DNA of 64,000 nt. It comes from Paraburkholderia humisilvae (GTDB lineage: Bacteria; Pseudomonadota; Gammaproteobacteria; Burkholderiales; Burkholderiaceae). The position numbers and the translations under genes are program-made. This document shows, piece by piece, positions 18,018 through 27,149 of the stretch. Position 1 is the stretch's first letter, and each line of letters opens with the position of its first letter. Below the pieces are notes generated by a model that had not been told where the DNA came from, searched no databases, and saw nothing but the letters and a program-made list of their open reading frames with translations. Location of the stretch: positions 62,001 through 126,000 of the forward strand of contig NZ_CADIKH010000012.1 in NCBI RefSeq assembly GCF_902859855.1, given 5' to 3'.

Positions 18018-19580
18018 ATGGCCAAACACGTCGTTGCTGGAAGCGAGCGTCAGCCGGTAGTCGGTTCAAAACGTCTCCATCCCACAGACCCACACGAAGA
18101 GATCGAAGTCAAACTGAAGCTGCGACGAAAAAACGACGCGGCGTACCAGGCGCTCATTCACAAGCTCGAAGAAGGTGAAACCGTACCGGCAATGGACAGA
18201 AAGACCTTCGCGAGCCAGTTCGGAACCTCATCGGCAGATTGCACGAAGGTTCACGAATTCGCATCCGCGCACGGCATGAAGGTGGTCCGGGAGGCGCCGC
18301 AATCGCATCTGATGGTGCTCGCGGGCACTGTCGCCCACTTTCAGAAGGCGTTCGACGTCAAACTCGATGTCTACACTCACCCAAAACTCGGCAAGTATCG
18401 CGGCCGCTCGGGTCCTGTGCATGTTCCCGACGAACTCGAAGGCATCGTGACGGCCGTGCTCGGTCTCGACAACCGTCCGCAGGCACGTCCTTACGTTCAC
18501 GCGAAATTCGATGCAAACTCAACGAACGATGAGCCACAGCCGGTCGCGTTCAACCCGTTGCAGCTCGCTTCTCGCTACAAGTTCCCGCATGCTGACGGCC
18601 GCGGGCAATGTATCGGCATCCTCGAGTTCGGTGGCGGCTATCGCGACAGGGATTTGCAGGCGTACTTTGGCCTGCTGGGCGTGCCGATGCCCGAGGTCGT
18701 GTCGGTCGATATCGGGCATGCGACCAACAGTCCGAGCCCTGACCCGCAAGGCGCCGATTTGGAGGTCGCGCTCGATGTCGAGGTATGCGGCGCTGTCGCG
18801 CCCGCTGCGAAGATCGCCGTCTATTTCGCCGAAAACACCGAAGCCGGCTTTATCGAGGCGCTTGCCACCGCGATACACGACGACGTAAACCAGCCGACCG
18901 TCATCTCGATCAGTTGGGGCGCGGCGGAATCGGAATGGACGCAGCAGACCGTCGCGCGGCTCAACGACGCACTGCAGATGGCCGCGCTGCTCGGCATCAC
19001 GGTATGCATAGCGTCCGGCGACAGCGGCTCGCACGATGCGGGGCCGAACAAGCCCGACGCAGTCAACTTTCCTGCGTCGAGCCCGTTTGCGCTCGCTTGC
19101 GGCGGCACGCGAATCGACGAACACGGCGACGGAGCCAAAGCCGAAGTAGTCTGGAACGACGGCCCGAAGGGCGGCGCGACGGGTGGCGGAATCAGCACGC
19201 TGTTCGAGCGGCCTGTCTGGCAAGCGGGGCTCTCGGCTGCGCGTACCAAAGGCGAAGCGATCGAGTTGACCCATCGCGGTGTGCCTGATGTCGCAGGCGA
19301 CGCGTCGCCCGATTCGGGCTACCTGGTGATCGTCGGCGGCCGCGTGGGCGCGATAGGCGGCACGAGCGCGGTCGCGCCGCTTTGGGCCGGTCTGGTCGCG
19401 CGAATCAACAGCATCAAGGGCGCTCCGCTCGGATTCGTCACGCCGCGCCTCTATCGGCACGCCGGAGTCTGCAAGGACATCCGTCACGGCAACAACGGAG
19501 ACTTCGCCGGCAGCAAAGGATGGGATGCTTGCACGGGCATTGGCGTTCCGGACGGCGAAGCGATCGCAAGGACGCTGTAA
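18018..19580 (+). CDS. S53 family serine-carboxyl peptidase (sedolisin/kumamolisin type)
   Basis: A 520-residue pro-enzyme. Residues ~20-165 form the activation domain, with FASQFGTSSADC and a hydrophobic VHVPDELEGIVTAVLGLDNR end. The catalytic domain has Glu249 and Asp253 (GADLEVALDVEV), oxyanion Asp335 (IASGDSG) and Ser450 (GAIGGTSAVAPLWAG). Glu-Asp spacing (4) and Asp-Asp spacing (82) equal those I recall for kumamolisin, and Asp-Ser is within one residue. The C-terminal DIRHGNNGDF...GWDACTG is the calcium-binding loop. The ATG at 18018 has GGAGG 7 bases upstream. I see no signal peptide, so its export route is unclear. Enzymes of this family are acid endopeptidases. Confidence 0.92.
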   Translation: MAKHVVAGSERQPVVGSKRLHPTDPHEEIEVKLKLRRKNDAAYQALIHKLEEGETVPAMDRKTFASQFGTSSADCTKVHEFASAHGMKVVREAPQSHLMVLAGTVAHFQKAFDVKLDVYTHPKLGKYRGRSGPVHVPDELEGIVTAVLGLDNRPQARPYVHAKFDANSTNDEPQPVAFNPLQLASRYKFPHADGRGQCIGILEFGGGYRDRDLQAYFGLLGVPMPEVVSVDIGHATNSPSPDPQGADLEVALDVEVCGAVAPAAKIAVYFAENTEAGFIEALATAIHDDVNQPTVISISWGAAESEWTQQTVARLNDALQMAALLGITVCIASGDSGSHDAGPNKPDAVNFPASSPFALACGGTRIDEHGDGAKAEVVWNDGPKGGATGGGISTLFERPVWQAGLSAARTKGEAIELTHRGVPDVAGDASPDSGYLVIVGGRVGAIGGTSAVAPLWAGLVARINSIKGAPLGFVTPRLYRHAGVCKDIRHGNNGDFAGSKGWDACTGIGVPDGEAIARTL

Positions 19581-19686
19581 CGTTAGAAAGCCGCGTCGCC
19601 GGACGGCGTGCTATTGAACGACCGTCGGGCGACGACCCACTCTTCTTTGCTGCCGCGACAAACGCGACAGTCAGCGTATCCGAAAG

Positions 19687-21114
19687 CTAGTCACGAGGCG
19701 TCAGTCGAACTGGCATTCTGTTCGGCACCATCGTAAAAGCAGACACCTCTTCAATCCCGGCTGGGTCAATTGCCAGTTCGATCTTGAAGTGCCTCATCAA
19801 CATCGATATAACCAGCCTCATCTCAACCGCCGCGAGATAACGGCCCGGACACACTCTCGGCCCCGCACCGAATGCCAGGTACGCCTTTGGTTCATGCGCA
19901 CCGTCCGATAGATCTCGCGGGTGCCGCCAACGGTCGGGTTCAAATGCTTCTGGACGCGCGAAGTTCCGCGGGTCCAGCATGCCCGGACGCGTGAGCAACA
20001 GCATGCGTGTGCCCGCTGGAATGGCTACACCGCCCAGGCGCACATCAGTGAGCGGCTCGAACGTCTGTATCGCGGCAACTGGCCGCAGTCTGAGTGCCTC
20101 ATTACACACCGCCTCGCACAGGTCGAGATGCTTCAGTGCGTCATAGTCCGGACAGACTTTCGACTGACCCAGCACCGCACACGACTGTTCGAATAACCGA
20201 TCCTGCAAGTGTGAATCCGCGGCAATGTACATCAGTCCCCAGGCAATCGCGTTAGCCGTCGTATCCTCTCCCGCGACAAGAAGTGTCAGGACGTTTGCCG
20301 AGATCTGTTCGTCGGTCACTGTTGAATCGGGCTCGTTGCGTGCGGCGAGCATTGCTTCAAGCAGGTTGCGCGGTGGGTCATCAGGAGACTGGCTCATGCG
20401 CTCGCGCGCCCGTTCGATCATCTTGCGAACGTAGCTGTGCACCTCCACCATTGCCCGCGCGAGTCGCCGGTCCTGGGGCAACGTGACATAGTGCCAATAC
20501 GGAAAGAGTGCAGTAACACGCCTCATGAGTGCGGGCGGTATCAGGCCCAGCTGTTCCTGGATGATGCCCCGTTCCTGTTCGAGTGTATGCGGGTCCTCGC
20601 CAAAGGCGAGCGTGCTCGTCACGTCAACCGTATAGCGCTTGAGTTCCTGTGTCATTTCAAGCGTTCTATGTTCATTTGCGGCCTCTTGCAGGCGAATGAG
20701 AAGACGCTCGGTAATCGCTGCGAGAGTCGGATAAAACCCTTTGATGTTGGAAAAGGAGAGCGCTCGCATCACGAGCCGACGCTGCGGCTCCCAAGCCGAG
20801 CCCTCCGCAGAGAACACGCCGTTTCCGCCCATTTCCGCCATAACCGATTCTATTGGAGCAAAACGTCGATACTGATGCGGACGCTCACGCATGACAGCCT
20901 GGAACAGATCCGCCTGCGTCCAAACGGTGACCGGAATCGTGCCGAGTTGAACCCTGAATGGTGAACCAAACCGCTTCGCCCATTGCTCCAAGGTCAAGTG
21001 AAGTTTCGACGGCGCCATCTGCAGCAGATTCCCCAGCAGCGGTAAGCCTCGCGGGCACGGCAAATCGGCGACGTTGCGCAAGGTTTCGTTCGTGTCGAGC
21101 TGAAGGTCCGCCAT
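19687..21114 (-). CDS. Cytochrome P450
   Basis: A 475-residue P450. It shows a proline-rich N-terminus (PCPRGLPLLGNLL), the oxygen-activating I-helix AGEDTTANAIAWG near residue 285, the ExxR motif in NEALRLRP near 345, a PEAFEPDRW region, and the haem-ligand loop FGAGPRVCPGRYLA near 420. Its length and the PERF-like segment resemble the eukaryote-like (E-class) P450s found in bacteria. The start at 21114 (MADLQLDTNE) has GGGGGAG just upstream; a longer frame to 21177 overlaps the end of the VOC gene. It is 52 bases downstream of that gene and probably in one transcript. Substrate unknown; no redox partner is encoded nearby. Confidence 0.93.
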   Translation of the reverse strand: MADLQLDTNETLRNVADLPCPRGLPLLGNLLQMAPSKLHLTLEQWAKRFGSPFRVQLGTIPVTVWTQADLFQAVMRERPHQYRRFAPIESVMAEMGGNGVFSAEGSAWEPQRRLVMRALSFSNIKGFYPTLAAITERLLIRLQEAANEHRTLEMTQELKRYTVDVTSTLAFGEDPHTLEQERGIIQEQLGLIPPALMRRVTALFPYWHYVTLPQDRRLARAMVEVHSYVRKMIERARERMSQSPDDPPRNLLEAMLAARNEPDSTVTDEQISANVLTLLVAGEDTTANAIAWGLMYIAADSHLQDRLFEQSCAVLGQSKVCPDYDALKHLDLCEAVCNEALRLRPVAAIQTFEPLTDVRLGGVAIPAGTRMLLLTRPGMLDPRNFARPEAFEPDRWRHPRDLSDGAHEPKAYLAFGAGPRVCPGRYLAAVEMRLVISMLMRHFKIELAIDPAGIEEVSAFTMVPNRMPVRLTPRD

Positions 21115-21166
21115 ATTCTCCCCCGCCTCGCCGGCCGCAACGCGACGACAATGGGCCGTCAAGCCA

Positions 21167-21550
21167 CTAGCCGCCAATTTTGTAAGGGCGGGTCATGACT
21201 TCAAGAAAATGACCGTCAGGATCGTCGAAATACAATCCCCGGCCGCCGTTGTGCAGATAGGTTTCGCCGGCACGCTGCTTGCCGGGATCGGCCCAGTATT
21301 GCAGCCCTCTATCGCGAATACGAGCGAAGACGCGGTCGAATTCGTCCTCGTTGATCAGAAACGCATAGTGCTGCATGGAAATCGTGCCATCGCGTTCGAA
21401 GAAGTCGAGCGAGACACCGTTGTCGAGTTGAACGACCAGCATCTGTCCGAACTCAACGGGCCCCGGAAGTCCGAGGATGTCCACGAGAAACTTTGTCGAC
21501 TTCCGCTTATCGCTGCACCAGACGATAGTGTGGTTTAGCTGTACGTCCAT
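21167..21550 (-). CDS. VOC family (glyoxalase/dioxygenase fold) protein
   Basis: A 127-residue vicinal-oxygen-chelate protein with two beta-alpha-beta-beta-beta repeats. Candidate metal ligands are the His of LNHTIVWCSD near the N-terminus, the His of MQHYAFLI, and the Glu of GHFLEVMTRPY at the end; LYFDDPDGHFLEV is the family signature. The start at 21550 has GAGGG upstream; the same frame runs far further upstream without support. It lies directly before the P450 gene. Such proteins range from lyases and dioxygenases to resistance proteins; nothing here fixes the reaction. Confidence 0.85.
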   Translation of the reverse strand: MDVQLNHTIVWCSDKRKSTKFLVDILGLPGPVEFGQMLVVQLDNGVSLDFFERDGTISMQHYAFLINEDEFDRVFARIRDRGLQYWADPGKQRAGETYLHNGGRGLYFDDPDGHFLEVMTRPYKIGG

Positions 21551-21878
21551 GTTGCGACCCTCACCAAATGTGGCCACGTATGCCCTCGAGGCGAAGACGG
21601 CGCCCGGCGCTCCTGTCTCACCATGGATTAAACATAGCCAACACCTGATGGCGTTCAAGTGAAATGTACGTAAGCCTGCGCAACGTCGACGGCAGGTTGG
21701 ACAGACAGCGTTTTCGACGCTCTTGAGACATTCTTCGCTCTTCTCTGGCCACGCCGTCAAAATGTTCGAAATCTCGTGTATTTCTGGAATGAGGCCGCTT
21801 CGCTGCGCAAAGGTTCCGACAGATGACGGGGCGCGCCGGACAGCTAATCGACTCCATTGAATCCACGCAGGAACCCAG

Positions 21879-22454
21879 ATGTCCCAGACCCCATCCACGA
21901 GTACCAAAGACGACCTTGTCGCCCGTTTTATCCCCTTGCTGCAAGAGGTCAAGGACATGACCGCCGGCACCGAGGTCGAGCAATGGCTAAATACGAAATA
22001 CGGTGTGGGAAGCGAGTTGTACAAAGACCTAGCTCGACTGACTAGCCTCGGCGTGCAGCAAGGGTGGGCGGCCGACACCGAAGTCGCAGGTCCGCGTTAT
22101 CGCCGGTCGCGACTGGCTGTGCCTTGTGCGGAAACGTTCTTTTTCAGCGCCACAGTGGTACTACTGGACAGCACGGATAACGCTCAGAACAATCCCGAGG
22201 GTAGCTTCCGTGCCGACTATCACTTGCATCCCTATGGCGAATTCAATCTGGTGATACCGCTCGTTAAAGGCGCCGCGCTCGCTGGTCCGAACGGCTGGTG
22301 CTATGGCGGCTGGACGGCACCCGCGCCGGGCAGCCACCACTTTCCGGAAGTTAAAGGCGGCGCCGTCCTCTCGCTCACTTTTCTGCCCGCCGGACGGCTT
22401 GCATTCGGCGGATCTATCCAGCCGCTACGGTTACGGGTATCCCGAGATAATTAA
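21879..22454 (+). CDS. DUF4863 protein, 4-hydroxylaminobenzoate-lyase (PnbB)-like
   Basis: A 191-residue cupin-like protein. It has an alpha-helical N-terminus (VEQWLNTKYGVGSELYKDL), then FRADYHLHPYGEFNLVIPL with the H-x-H-P-x-G-E metal pattern, GWCYGGWTAPAPGSHHFPEV, and FLPAGRLAFGG. From memory these are the signatures of DUF4863, which includes the lyase turning 4-hydroxylaminobenzoate into protocatechuate in nitrobenzoate degradation. It diverges from the VOC-P450 pair, so the three may serve one aromatic or nitro-aromatic route. The last ~14 residues do not look like family sequence and overlap the convergent propeller gene by 41 bases. Confidence 0.65.
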   Translation: MSQTPSTSTKDDLVARFIPLLQEVKDMTAGTEVEQWLNTKYGVGSELYKDLARLTSLGVQQGWAADTEVAGPRYRRSRLAVPCAETFFFSATVVLLDSTDNAQNNPEGSFRADYHLHPYGEFNLVIPLVKGAALAGPNGWCYGGWTAPAPGSHHFPEVKGGAVLSLTFLPAGRLAFGGSIQPLRLRVSRDN

Positions 22455-25400
22455 AGACCATTGTTGATCCGGAATAGACCTTCACGGCATCTTGCGAGTA
22501 CTGAACTCCTGTCCCGCTACTGACCAGTTGTGACTCTATAACCGGCGCAGCCATGGACCAGGTACTTCCGTCCGACGTTTGCGTATACCACATTGCGCTT
22601 GGTTCCAGACTGTTCTGGAAGAACGCATACAAGATACCGTTGATCGCGCAAGCACAAATGAAATACGCCACGACGGTTGCCGTTCCTCCTGTCCCCTCGC
22701 TGTAAGGCACGATCGCGGGAAAGTTGATCTTGGACCAGGATGTCCCATTGAACGTACTGTAGGCGAAGAAGGTGTCGATGTTGCCTTCCTCCGTTCCACT
22801 CAACTGTACAGGCCCGTATAGCGCTGTATAGAAAACATACAACGTGTTGTTAAAGACAACGGCATTAGGAGACGTCGATGAGTCAAATCCATAAAGCGTT
22901 TGCGCCGACACACCGAGTTCGGCGTCTCCGGACCACGAGTAACTGACGGGTATCTGATTCTGCGTCCACGTCCCATCGCTGGCCGAACAGACGCTGTAGT
23001 ACAACGGTATCAGGTCGGCCTCGTCTGCACCGGTTATGCTGCCGCTCGGTCCTCCGTAGAACACGTAAAGTTGTGAAGGCGAAGACGCCGTTGCGTATTC
23101 GGGTAGCGGGTAAATCACGGCTGAAGGGGATTGCGACATGATCGCTGTACTCGCCGTGCATCCCGTCGGGACGACCTGAGAAAGCGGACTCCATCCTGAA
23201 GCACCGGTGAACGTTGTGTACCACAGTTGCCCTGCGCTGTTCGCATCCTGGAAGAAGAGCCACAAACTGGCTGCATCGGACACAGGGAAACTAACGGCTG
23301 CCGGACTACAAGACGCGATGGCACTGCCCGCTGTCGACCCTGATGGCGTAATGGCCTGGGCGGCGGTCCAATTCGCGTATCCGCCTGGCGTCGACTTGTA
23401 GCTGATCTGGCCGTTGTTTTGAAAAAACACGTACAGGTTGGAAGCGCTCGCACCTGCGGAACTGCCCGGCGTAGTCGACGTGGTGTCAGACGCGCCGATC
23501 CCCACGCTTTCAGGAGGAAATACCACGGCGGCGGGGATCGTCGAAGCATCGATGGCGGCATCGCCAAATGCCGTGTTCCACGACCATACCGTGTTGTCCG
23601 GCGTGGTCGCGTACCAGACCTGCTGATCCCCACTGCTGACCACCTTACAGTCGTCCACCGTCTGCATCATCGGCAGGATGGCGTTGCCTACACTCCCACC
23701 TTGGGTGAGACACCACAACTGACCGTTGAATGCCACGATTGAGGGACCGCTGCTCATCGTCAGCAAACCTATTTGCGTGGGCTGCGCGCTTCCAGTCAAA
23801 CTAAACGGCGTGTAATAGTAATCGCTCGTCGCGTTTCCGGACTGGGCGCCTGACGTTGCAACACCCTGGTAGAACAGGTAAATGACATTGTTGTACACGA
23901 GCGCCGGCACTGCCCCGGTCGACGTTGTGACAAACGATGGCTGGCATGAGGTCCACGTGGAACCGTCGGTGCTGGTGACGCAATTCAGATATCTGATTTC
24001 CTTCAATCCTCCCTCGACGGTATAGAACACATAGATCGCGCCATTCCAGACTACCGCGGAGGGCGACATGTTGGCGCTCGGCGCACCGCCAACGCAAGGC
24101 GATCCGCATATCGTCGCGCCGTCCACCTCGACATTGGACGTGGACCAGGTGTTTGAATTCTCGGCAAGCACACTACACGTCAACCAGCAGTGGGTATCGT
24201 TTGTAAAATAGAAAACATACACGCTGGAGCCGAATACCACCGCCGCTGGATTCGACTCACCCGATGTGCCCATCGTCAGATTCGTCGAAGGTACCGCGGC
24301 GACCGCCGTCCACGACGGCGTCCACGATGGAGTCGGATTTTCCAGTGTTGGCGTAGGGGGGATCGGGCTGCTCTGATAGCACAGCGTGCCCGCCGAATAC
24401 CCACAATCCGACGTGCCTTGATAGAAAACCCAGATCGCGTTGTTGAAGACAACCGCCGTCGGCGCGCCGGTCATTCCCTCGTACGGAGAGACTTCGCCAA
24501 GACCTTTCACGGTGGTCGGTGCGGTGCATTCGCAATAGCTCGTTTCGCCGACGGTTGCGCTCGAGGTGTTATAGATCATAAAGAGCGACGGCGTCGCTTG
24601 ACCGGATGGCTGCAACATGACGTTCGCGGTACTGCCGCTCATGCCGGTCACCGGGAGTGTCGTGCCCTGTGCCGACCATGTGAAGCCGTTGTAGACCGAA
24701 TAGTAGAGTTGCCCTATAAAACTGGCCGGTTGATACATCACGTTCAGCAGATCGCTTCCACTCGCGACGTATGTCGAGGGCGACGCCGAGACCGATACAT
24801 CAGGTACGTCGAATTGAGTCCAGGCGCCACTCGGCTCCAGGGTACAGCCGCTAAGCTGCCAGTTATCCGTCCAACCCGTCCCTGCGTAGAAGACAATGAG
24901 TACGCTGTTTCCCTGACTAGTGGTATAGACACACGCGGCCGGCGTGCCTGTAACGATGCAGTCGCTCGCATTGAGTCCGGTGGGCACGACCTGGGTGGGG
25001 TTGCCCCACTGCGGGGGTGAGCCGGAGTAACACGTGTACCACAGCTGACTCATGCCCGACGAATTGGGGTTTGCGTCGTAAAAGACGTATAGGTCATTGT
25101 TGAACACGACTGCGGATATTCCGGTCGTGGAGTTGCACGGCACCGCCGTATTGCCTGACCAGCTTAGTCCGCCGTTGCTAGACGTGTTGTAGTAGATCGT
25201 GCCGTTCGTGATGTAGAACATATAGAGCAGATCACCGAACATCGTGAGCGACGGGGATCCTGTATTGCTGGTGATCCCCGGAATGACGAGCGGTTGTGAC
25301 CACGCATTGTAGAAATGGCTGTAGTAGCTAAATGCCACTTCATCGTTCGTGGTGCGGCTCACCATATACGGTACGTTGGTGGCTGGCACAGCGGTCGCCG

Positions 25401-26916
25401 GTGAGCCGGCCGGCGCAATCGCCATCGCTGTTGTGGTGGTGGGGACGATAGACTGTACCCAACCATTTTCCGTATAAACCGCATAGAAGAGTGCGCAGGG
25501 AGGCATCGCGGAAGCAGCCGAAACATCGCCGCTGGGTGGACTGACAACCTGATAGAAAACCCAGGGCTGCGGCGTCTGGTTGTCACCGAAACTAACAGGA
25601 ATCAGGTAGTTTCCGACAATGCTGGAGCCAATCGGAACGTTGAGCACCTCTGACGGCGCGATGTCAGCAGCATACTGGGATAGACTTCCCACCAGTAGCG
25701 CATTGCCCGCCTGGTTAGTAGAGCAGATATACATGTCCGTGGCAGTCGCCATTTGCCCGAAGAACGCATCCGGCGCAAAGACTGCGGCGGTCGGGGATCC
25801 ATCCGGCGACGTCATCGCATTGGCCACCTGCTTGTCGCCGACCCACTCGTCCATTCCGGCGGGTTGGCTGTTGTACCAGATTTGCCCACACTGTCCCCAA
25901 CCCTGGTGAATCATGTACGTCATCACTTCAGACGTGAATGGTGGTGTCGTCAAGACGGCAAAGGGATTGCAGGATACCCCGGTGTTCGGGACTGTCCATT
26001 CGGAAGCCAGATACGGAGTGATTGAAGGTGTGCCTGCGCTGTCAAACCCGAGTATTGCCTGGAAGTACGCCGCGCTCCAGTTGCTTGCTCCATAGAAGAT
26101 GTTAATTTCGGCCTGTGTAGGCCCCTCGCCTTCGTAAGGGCTGGGTATCGTTGCCGACAGTGCACAAGGGGAAGAACCCTCAGCGTAACCAGGAATCGGC
26201 GTGACATTGATGGCCGTTGTCCAGGAATCCGGTTCACCGTTGGGTGACCACGAATAACCAACGTCACATGTTCCCGCTGCCACACCCGGCGACGTATAGA
26301 CGAGATAGAGCGTTTGCTGGTTTGTCGTAGGATTGGTGAGGATAACAGGGGCTGCCATCGTTCCACTGACCAGAACCGCATGATTGACCACCATAGTGGC
26401 CGGACTCCACGAGGTTCCATCATAGACGTTGTACCAGAGCTGCATTCCCCCGCCGCCTTCCGTTCCTCCATAGAACACGTATAAGCTGCCGTTGAACATG
26501 ACGGCGGTAGGTCCGGCTGATTCATAGAGCGCCACCGAGCCCGGGACGACTTGAGCAGGATAGGTCAAGCTAGGCGCGTCCGTTTCATAACACATATACA
26601 GCGTGTTATCCGAGCCCTGATAAAAGATGCACGTCGTGTCGCCGGCAAGCGTAACGGCTGGCATCGAGTAGACATCGCCGATACCGGGCACGTCGACATA
26701 GGGTGTCCAAAGCGCCGAGGCCAGATCGTTTCCCGCGCTCCATGTATCGCCGACGAGACCGCCTATGCTTCTCGCGATCTTGGGGACATCCCCCGTTGCA
26801 ATGCCCAGCGTCAATGCGGCGCTGTCCCTCACGAATCTGGCAACCACGCTCATATCATTTGCGTACGCTTCCCGCTTGTGGCTAGCCTGTTCGCGAAGCT
26901 CATCAAAACGCCGCAT
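22414..26916 (-). CDS. Giant repeat protein of ~23 lectin/sialidase-like beta-propeller repeats
   Basis: A 1500-residue protein built of about 23 imperfect repeats of 50-70 residues with the pattern (P/S)AVVFNNxLYVFYxG...LWYxxY.G..W...V. Clear copies include SAVVFNNDLYVFYDANP, PTAVVFNNAIWVFYQGTSD, PSAVVWNGAIYVFYTVEGG and PNAVVFNNTLYVFYTA. This suggests three or four consecutive propellers like fucose lectins or sialidases. The catalytic residues of sialidases are not evident, so binding rather than cleavage is likelier. There is no signal peptide; the first ~65 residues look amphipathic-helical. The DNA is visibly less GC-rich than its neighbours. A small hairpin (26926-26941) sits just before the start, with no clear ribosome-binding site. 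The DUF1906 gene follows upstream on the same strand. Confidence 0.85.
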   Translation of the reverse strand: MRRFDELREQASHKREAYANDMSVVARFVRDSAALTLGIATGDVPKIARSIGGLVGDTWSAGNDLASALWTPYVDVPGIGDVYSMPAVTLAGDTTCIFYQGSDNTLYMCYETDAPSLTYPAQVVPGSVALYESAGPTAVMFNGSLYVFYGGTEGGGGMQLWYNVYDGTSWSPATMVVNHAVLVSGTMAAPVILTNPTTNQQTLYLVYTSPGVAAGTCDVGYSWSPNGEPDSWTTAINVTPIPGYAEGSSPCALSATIPSPYEGEGPTQAEINIFYGASNWSAAYFQAILGFDSAGTPSITPYLASEWTVPNTGVSCNPFAVLTTPPFTSEVMTYMIHQGWGQCGQIWYNSQPAGMDEWVGDKQVANAMTSPDGSPTAAVFAPDAFFGQMATATDMYICSTNQAGNALLVGSLSQYAADIAPSEVLNVPIGSSIVGNYLIPVSFGDNQTPQPWVFYQVVSPPSGDVSAASAMPPCALFYAVYTENGWVQSIVPTTTTAMAIAPAGSPATAVPATNVPYMVSRTTNDEVAFSYYSHFYNAWSQPLVIPGITSNTGSPSLTMFGDLLYMFYITNGTIYYNTSSNGGLSWSGNTAVPCNSTTGISAVVFNNDLYVFYDANPNSSGMSQLWYTCYSGSPPQWGNPTQVVPTGLNASDCIVTGTPAACVYTTSQGNSVLIVFYAGTGWTDNWQLSGCTLEPSGAWTQFDVPDVSVSASPSTYVASGSDLLNVMYQPASFIGQLYYSVYNGFTWSAQGTTLPVTGMSGSTANVMLQPSGQATPSLFMIYNTSSATVGETSYCECTAPTTVKGLGEVSPYEGMTGAPTAVVFNNAIWVFYQGTSDCGYSAGTLCYQSSPIPPTPTLENPTPSWTPSWTAVAAVPSTNLTMGTSGESNPAAVVFGSSVYVFYFTNDTHCWLTCSVLAENSNTWSTSNVEVDGATICGSPCVGGAPSANMSPSAVVWNGAIYVFYTVEGGLKEIRYLNCVTSTDGSTWTSCQPSFVTTSTGAVPALVYNNVIYLFYQGVATSGAQSGNATSDYYYTPFSLTGSAQPTQIGLLTMSSGPSIVAFNGQLWCLTQGGSVGNAILPMMQTVDDCKVVSSGDQQVWYATTPDNTVWSWNTAFGDAAIDASTIPAAVVFPPESVGIGASDTTSTTPGSSAGASASNLYVFFQNNGQISYKSTPGGYANWTAAQAITPSGSTAGSAIASCSPAAVSFPVSDAASLWLFFQDANSAGQLWYTTFTGASGWSPLSQVVPTGCTASTAIMSQSPSAVIYPLPEYATASSPSQLYVFYGGPSGSITGADEADLIPLYYSVCSASDGTWTQNQIPVSYSWSGDAELGVSAQTLYGFDSSTSPNAVVFNNTLYVFYTALYGPVQLSGTEEGNIDTFFAYSTFNGTSWSKINFPAIVPYSEGTGGTATVVAYFICACAINGILYAFFQNSLEPSAMWYTQTSDGSTWSMAAPVIESQLVSSGTGVQYSQDAVKVYSGSTMVFNYLGIPVTVAAG

Positions 26917-26925
26917 TACGGGCTT

Positions 26926-26941
26926 CGCCGGGCTTCCGGCG
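26926..26941. promoter_or_regulatory. Small hairpin just upstream of the propeller gene start
   Basis: CGCCGG-GCTT-CCGGCG is a perfect 6-bp stem with a 4-base loop, 9 bases before the minus-strand ATG at 26916. It lacks a T-tract, so it is not a normal terminator; it could hinder or tune translation initiation. Confidence 0.3.
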
Positions 26942-27149
26942 AGAACCGCGTTTGATCAGACGCGCTTTCGTGAAGCCGGACAAACGTTTCCCGTATCGCC
27001 CTCGTCAGATAGTGATGCAGTTTGTGTGGCAAACGACTGAAGCAGGTCATTCGGGTTCGTTGCAAACCGTGTATTCGATTCGACTCTCTCTTCCGGATCG
27101 AATCGCAATACCTGATTCAATCATTGCTCCTCGAACATCCAGGGTGCCG

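Noticed and set aside
18519..19487. A 322-codon minus-strand frame inside the S53 peptidase gene
   Set aside because: Shadow frame; the peptidase reading is supported by all catalytic residues.
19581..19686. GTCGCC...GGGCGAC inverted repeat as a terminator between the S53 and P450 genes
   Set aside because: The arms are 25 or more bases apart and no T-tract follows.
26926..26941. Reading the hairpin before the propeller gene as a transcription terminator
   Set aside because: No T-tract follows on either strand and it lies just before a start codon; kept only as a possible translation-control hairpin.
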